Assembly (NCBI GenBank): GCA_030765135.1
Contig: JAVCDC010000029.1
Span: 1-44,354, forward strand
DNA: 44,354 nucleotides
Direction of reading: 5' to 3'
Source: Candidatus Tritonobacter lacicola
GTDB lineage: Bacteria; Auribacterota; Tritonobacteria; Tritonobacterales; Tritonobacteraceae
The stretch's first letter is position 1, and each line of letters starts with the position of its first letter. Below are positions 40,505-44,354 of this stretch, piece by piece. The notes beneath the pieces were generated by a model. That model had not been told where the DNA came from. It saw nothing but the letters and a program-made list of their open reading frames with translations, and searched no databases. Made by a program: the position numbers and the translations under genes.

Positions 40505-41764
40505 CTAGAGTCCGTTCTTCTCTAAAAAGACCTTGGCCTCGTCCGCCGCCGGGGAGAAGGGATAGGACGACCTCACGGCGTTGCAGGCCTCGCGGGCCTT
40601 ACCCTTCAACCTGTTCTTTTCCACGGGATCGGACTCCTTTCCGGCAAGGCCGAGATACGTTTCAGCGAGCTCCATCTGCGCCTTCACCCGGAACCGGCTC
40701 TCCGGAAAGGAGCGGATGATCCTGCCGTAAGTCAACACGGCATCCTCGGAAGCATCCTGGAGTTCCGCAAGAAGAAAAAGCGCCCTCACCTTCCAGACGC
40801 TCTTTGGATACTCCGACGCCATTCCCTCCAGGACCTTGACCGCGTCCCCCTTCATGTCGTTGAACCAATACGCCCTTGCAAGCTCCAGCCCGGTTTCCAT
40901 GCAGACGCCTGTTCCGGGAAAACGGTCGATGACAGCCCTGTAGCCGCTGATTTCATTCTTGATATTATTCAGCGCCGCCTCCGCATCCCCCTCGCCGGCC
41001 ACAGCCTTTTTCATGATGTTGCCAACGGGATGATAGGAACTATCGTAGGCGCCGTCGATTCCCAGGCAGGATATTATCTCCCCGTACCCGTCCGCCGCGC
41101 GGCTGAAATCCCCGCTGTTTAAAAAGCCCGCTGCCGTCTTCAGGGACGCCAGCGAGGCGACCTCGGGGAAGCCCGACCGTGCTATCGTGTACATCTGCTT
41201 CGCGGACTCCGGGTCCCCCGCATCCGCGTACGTGTCCCCCAGGAGAAGCTGCGCCCTGCCCGCTTCTTCCGGGCAGCCCTCAACCACCTTCCGGAACTGG
41301 AGGCGCGCATCCGCCAGCTTCCCGGGGCCACTGCCGGCATACGTCTTCCCTATTCTGACAATGGCTTCAGCCTTCGATTTTGGAAACTGAGCGATGACCT
41401 TCTGATACGAGGAAATCGCATCGTTCATGCATGTGAGGACATTCGCCTCCAGCCGCTGTATATCCCGTGCCGTCGTCCCTATCCGCGCCTTGGCCCTCGT
41501 CAGTTCCGCCCCGGCCTCGAGCATAAGGTGGTAGTAACAGTTTCCCATATTGAGCCAGCCCTCCTCGGCCTGCCGGGTGTTCGGATGCTTCCCTATCATG
41601 GAGCGGTAATTGCCGATGGCCTTCCGGTACTGGCCCGTGACGGCGTAATACCGGCCGAGGTGGTAGTACTCGTTGAGGGCGGGATTTTCGATACTGGCGA
41701 TACTGCTGGATGCCGGAGCAGCCAGAACAACCCCTACAATAACAATAGAAACAAGCTCTCTCAT
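40505..41764 (-). CDS. Exported tetratricopeptide-repeat protein
   Basis: Protein of 419 residues. An N-terminal signal sequence (MRELVSIVIVGVVLAAPASS, no lipobox cysteine) precedes TPR-like helical pairs over the whole length: NEYYHLGRYYAVTGQYRKAI, LNMGNCYYHLMLEAG, SKAEAIVRIGKTYAGSG, RAQLLLGDTYADAGDPESAK, MELAETYLGLAGKE. Units ending in FPKS, FPESRF and YPFSP are typical of BamD/YbgF-like periplasmic TPRs that hold proteins together in envelope assembly. No specific partner can be named. The ATG at 41764 has AGAAGGAGG 5 nt upstream. It starts beyond a spacer with GATACTC words. Confidence 0.82.
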   Translation of the reverse strand: MRELVSIVIVGVVLAAPASSSIASIENPALNEYYHLGRYYAVTGQYRKAIGNYRSMIGKHPNTRQAEEGWLNMGNCYYHLMLEAGAELTRAKARIGTTARDIQRLEANVLTCMNDAISSYQKVIAQFPKSKAEAIVRIGKTYAGSGPGKLADARLQFRKVVEGCPEEAGRAQLLLGDTYADAGDPESAKQMYTIARSGFPEVASLASLKTAAGFLNSGDFSRAADGYGEIISCLGIDGAYDSSYHPVGNIMKKAVAGEGDAEAALNNIKNEISGYRAVIDRFPGTGVCMETGLELARAYWFNDMKGDAVKVLEGMASEYPKSVWKVRALFLLAELQDASEDAVLTYGRIIRSFPESRFRVKAQMELAETYLGLAGKESDPVEKNRLKGKAREACNAVRSSYPFSPAADEAKVFLEKNGL

Positions 41765-41787
41765 AAACCCCTCCTTCTTCTGATTCC

Positions 41788-41824
41788 GGATACTCGATAC
41801 TCGAGGTATAAATTCCGGGTATCC
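41788..41824. repeat. Short inverted word repeat upstream of TPR gene
   Basis: GGATAC (41788-41793) and GTATCC (41819-41824) enclose GATACTCGAG words. It lies just upstream of the TPR gene's Shine-Dalgarno. Confidence 0.45.
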
Positions 41825-41893
41825 AATGCATTATGCCGTTAAAACAGCATCTCTACAGGCTTTGACCTGTCCTGCGTAAAATAACTACCGCCA

Positions 41894-43039
41894 TTATAAT
41901 GTATAAACCCGTATGGCCGCACTGACATTTGTCTTGCACTGAAACTCGCACTGGCCGCACCCCCGGCACCGCGCCGGGTTGACAACCGGACAGGGGACCC
42001 CGTTCTTCTTCCGGTGGATTTCTATTGCATTATACGGGCAGTGCTCCTGGCAGACCAAGCAGTACTTATCCTCCGCCCATGCCATGCACCTCTCTCTGTC
42101 AACCGTGGCGAGCCCCATACGCTCTTCCCGCTTTTCGGCCAGGGTAAGCGGGCGCAGCGCTCCCGTCGGGCAGGACCACGTGCACGCTACGCAATACTCA
42201 TCGCAGTAGCCCACCGAGGGATCGAGCCGGGGTGTGAATATCCCGTCCCATCCAGCCTCCAGAAAACAGGGCTGGATCCCATCAGTAACGCAGGCCTTTA
42301 TACAGCTCCCGCAGCGCAAGCACTTCCCGTTGAACATCTCCTCCGGGAGCGCCCCCGGAGGCCTGATCAGGCGGCGCGAGCGCCCGCCCGCCAAGCGGGA
42401 CCACACCCAGCCCAGCGTCAGCCCCCCGGCGAGGGACGAGACAAAGACGCGCCTCGACAAACCTCCGGGCGGAAGGCTTTTCTTCCCACCCGCCGTGATC
42501 GCAACCCCTGCTCTTCCGACGAGACGGAGCAACGCGCCAAGGGGACAAAGACGAAAACACCAGTATCTCCTGCCTAAAAGATTCAGGGAGATTAGGACGA
42601 GGATCGGAAGGACAAGCCACAGGTCGACCGGGTTGAAGGAATACTGGAACACATTAACGGCCTCCGCGAATATAGCCAGCGGATCGAGGAGGCCAACCAC
42701 CGCCAGCGTGAAAAAAGAGGATACCAGAACAACGATTAAAAGAGCAAAAGGAAGGGAGGAAGAACCTACCTTCTTTTTTCTGCCGACGGGAATATTCTCC
42801 AGGATGGTCCCTGTCGGGCAGATGAAAAAGCAGAAGTAGTGCCCTTTAAAGAGGGCCAGAGCGATCACGGGCACCGCCAGGAGGAGCTTCCAGGTCCACG
42901 GATAGCCTTTTATAAGGTTCGCCAGCCCCACCAACGGGCTCACAGAGACGGTGACCGGGACGGCCCAGAAGAAAACGCCTGAAAGCAGGAGCGTAAATAT
43001 CAAGAAGGATATTGCCTGCAGAACCTTCCGGCGGGTCAT
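41894..43039 (-). CDS. NapH-NapG-like fused membrane polyferredoxin
   Basis: Protein of 381 residues. The N-terminal half has about four membrane helices and two C-x3-C-P motifs, FCFFICPTGTILE and WCFRLCPLGALL, as in NapH/RdxA-type quinol-linked proteins. Near residue 195 comes SRRVFVSSLAGGLTLG, a twin-arginine-like signal anchor now internal. The C-terminal half binds several [4Fe-4S] clusters: CLRCGSCIKAC, CDEYCVACTWSCPTGAL, CMAWAEDKYCLVCQEHCPYN and CRGCGQCEFQC, in the order of NapG/MauM. It should pass electrons between the quinone pool and a periplasmic partner. It is 10 nt downstream of the DUF362 gene (AGGTGA Shine-Dalgarno), so the two form an operon. Confidence 0.88.
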   Translation of the reverse strand: MTRRKVLQAISFLIFTLLLSGVFFWAVPVTVSVSPLVGLANLIKGYPWTWKLLLAVPVIALALFKGHYFCFFICPTGTILENIPVGRKKKVGSSSLPFALLIVVLVSSFFTLAVVGLLDPLAIFAEAVNVFQYSFNPVDLWLVLPILVLISLNLLGRRYWCFRLCPLGALLRLVGRAGVAITAGGKKSLPPGGLSRRVFVSSLAGGLTLGWVWSRLAGGRSRRLIRPPGALPEEMFNGKCLRCGSCIKACVTDGIQPCFLEAGWDGIFTPRLDPSVGYCDEYCVACTWSCPTGALRPLTLAEKREERMGLATVDRERCMAWAEDKYCLVCQEHCPYNAIEIHRKKNGVPCPVVNPARCRGCGQCEFQCKTNVSAAIRVYTL

Positions 43040-43049
43040 GGTGGGTCAC

Positions 43050-43994
43050 CTATGCCGCGAGCCGCTCCTCGATAACCTCGATATGCTTCGGGTCGGCCAC
43101 ACCGACGCCCAGCTCCTGCGCTTTGACAATGTAGGGGATGTCTTTCCAGGTCATGCCGAACAGAGTCGCGCCGAACGCGTCCAGCGCGACCTGGTCCGTG
43201 CTCGCGGCGACAATATCTTTTCGCAGGAGGGGGCCGGGCCCCTTGGGGCCGCGATCGGTCATGATCTGGAGCGCGTCCATGATGTTCAATGTCGGGCGGA
43301 CAAATGAAGCCAGGTCGGCGATGGCCTGGTGCAGTCCCGCCTTGTGCATCGCCCACCTGTCGAAAACCGTTCCCATGTGGTTTTTCATGGCCATGGTGAG
43401 GACCGCGGAACCGTGTGTTTTGGCCACGGGCATATTGATGAGGACATCGGCATCGAGGATAACCCTGCCGACGGACGCCTCCTTCAGGACAACTCCTTTT
43501 TCTATTTTGACGTCGATAAAATCACCCTTCTCGACCATGGGTTTCATCCTTACGCCCGCCTTTCGGGATGCCTCCTCTATTCCGCTGATTTTAAACGCCC
43601 CCTCGTAGCGGTCGCATGGGTTCTCGACGACCAGCACCTTACCCGCACCTGCCTCGTAGCAAAGCCGTATTACCTCGGCGACTAACCGCGGATTGGTATT
43701 CGCGGCCTGCTGCGGCGTCCTCTCCCATGCGGCGTTGGGCTTGATAACCACCCTGGCCCCTTTTTTGACGAAACGGGCCATGCCCCCCAACGGCTCGAGG
43801 AGCCTGCGGACCATGCCGGAGGGATCGTCCCCCTTTACGACAGAGACAAGCGCCTTCTTCGACGCGGGCTCGCTCCCCCGGGCGGTACCCAGGAGTCCCG
43901 CGCTGGTGGCCAGGAGGGACCCGAGCCCCAGGAGCTTGACAAACGTCCTGCGGTCCATGGGGGCGGGCCGATCAACCGTCTCTCTCTGCTTCAT
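43050..43994 (-). CDS. Tat-exported DUF362 protein
   Basis: DUF362 protein of 314 residues from ATG 43994. AAAGGGG lies 5 nt upstream; an earlier ATG (44042) would add 16 unrelated residues. The Tat signal is MDRRTFVKLLGLGSLLATSA (about 13-32). Family landmarks are VVIKPNAAWER, NTNPRLVAEVIRLCYEAGAG, VINMPVAKTHGSAV-like ADVLINMPVAKTHGSAVLTM and MKNHMGTVFDRWAMH. DUF362 proteins usually accompany iron-sulfur proteins and have been proposed to bind an Fe-S cluster; no reaction is established. With the downstream fused polyferredoxin it probably forms a periplasmic redox unit. Confidence 0.9.
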   Translation of the reverse strand: MKQRETVDRPAPMDRRTFVKLLGLGSLLATSAGLLGTARGSEPASKKALVSVVKGDDPSGMVRRLLEPLGGMARFVKKGARVVIKPNAAWERTPQQAANTNPRLVAEVIRLCYEAGAGKVLVVENPCDRYEGAFKISGIEEASRKAGVRMKPMVEKGDFIDVKIEKGVVLKEASVGRVILDADVLINMPVAKTHGSAVLTMAMKNHMGTVFDRWAMHKAGLHQAIADLASFVRPTLNIMDALQIMTDRGPKGPGPLLRKDIVAASTDQVALDAFGATLFGMTWKDIPYIVKAQELGVGVADPKHIEVIEERLAA

Positions 43995-44190
43995 GGTACC
44001 CCTTTGTTCCGTATGCAGCCCGAACTTACCGATACAGGTCATCCTCCTTTCAATGCCATCCTATCCTACCATAAGCAAAACGGCATACCATCTCAATTCC
44101 AGCCCCTACAGCCCGGGGTGTTATTCAGTATGTGGCGCACTGAGTTTTAAAGTTCATGAATAGATCGGGCTGGAATTTTAAAAATTTTTA

Positions 44191-44218
44191 TTGACAAAGG
44201 AATTCTAATCCTTATTAT
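44191..44218 (+). promoter_or_regulatory. Strong sigma-70 promoter reading out of the window
   Basis: TTGACA (44191-44196), 16-nt spacer, TATTAT (44213-44218), preceded by an A+T-run (44173-44190) that looks like an UP element. The gene it drives begins beyond or near the right end. Confidence 0.65.
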
Positions 44219-44285
44219 TATAGTGTGATAAGGCTCCTGCAAAATAGCAATTTGCTTTAATCAATTGGCGGAAGCAACACAGGAG

Positions 44286-44354
44286 ATGGGTGGCAGGAGA
44301 ATTAGGAAGGATTTTTTTAGTGGTAGAAGGAGAGAGAAAGCTACCACAGGCAGA
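44286..44354 (+). CDS. Possible partial gene at right edge
   Basis: From the ATG at 44286 a frame stays open for 23 codons to the end, starting MGGRRIRKDFF. A GTG at 44320 with GGAAGG upstream is an alternative in another frame. It follows the promoter at 44191. Too short for any function. Confidence 0.25.
   Translation, partial: MGGRRIRKDFFSGRRREKATTGR

Overview
The window reads as a bacterial chromosome segment of fairly high G+C with coding on both strands. It comes from a Gram-negative-like organism: it encodes an O-antigen-ligase-type enzyme, a Wzx-type flippase, polyprenyl-linked sugar transferases and Tat-exported redox proteins. The mix of DUF2079, DUF2723, PTPS-related and Agl23-like membrane proteins, often fused to TPR or NHL repeats, recalls uncultivated lineages such as Omnitrophota or relatives. 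That placement is an inference; no marker here fixes the phylum.

Layout. From 149 to 16950 lies a run of eight large membrane proteins, at least six of them GT-C-like glycosyltransferase candidates: DUF2079, PTPS-related, an unassigned protein, two paralogous DxWWHL proteins with C-terminal TPRs, an O-antigen ligase with TPRs, DUF2723, and one more polytopic protein. A methyltransferase and a tRNA with CAU anticodon (probably Ile2) follow. From 18100 to 26384 the minus strand carries housekeeping genes, in transcription order: a 49-aa membrane peptide, grpE, dnaJ, rsmE, mpg, a nif3-like gene, dnaG and rpoD. An RNase III-fold protein lacking two catalytic carboxylates and a 91-aa membrane/coiled-coil protein come next. 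From 27379 to 40395 there is a second surface-glycan region: a GT2, an FAD oxidoreductase, a flippase, a methyltransferase, a CDP-alcohol phosphotransferase divergent from a PntC/LicC-like cytidylyltransferase plus an OPA-family transporter, a GT2-GT4 fusion, and an Agl23-like protein with an NHL propeller. The window closes with a TPR lipoprotein-like or secreted protein, a NapH-NapG-type iron-sulfur fusion with a Tat-exported DUF362 protein, and a strong promoter reading out of the window.

How the genes may work together. GT-C enzymes take polyprenyl-phosphate sugars as donors. The GT2 proteins at 27379 and 35114 are of the type that makes such donors, the flippase moves lipid-linked glycans, and the ligase and GT-C proteins would act on the periplasmic face. 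The cytidylyltransferase/CDP-alcohol pair could attach a phospho- or phosphono-alcohol to a lipid or glycan. DUF362 and the ferredoxin form a separate two-gene redox unit.

The most unusual non-coding feature is in the spacers. Many consist of a short word repeated two or three times, a linker, and then the reverse complement of that word repeated. The word differs from spacer to spacer but the architecture recurs, giving long imperfect hairpins at operon boundaries.
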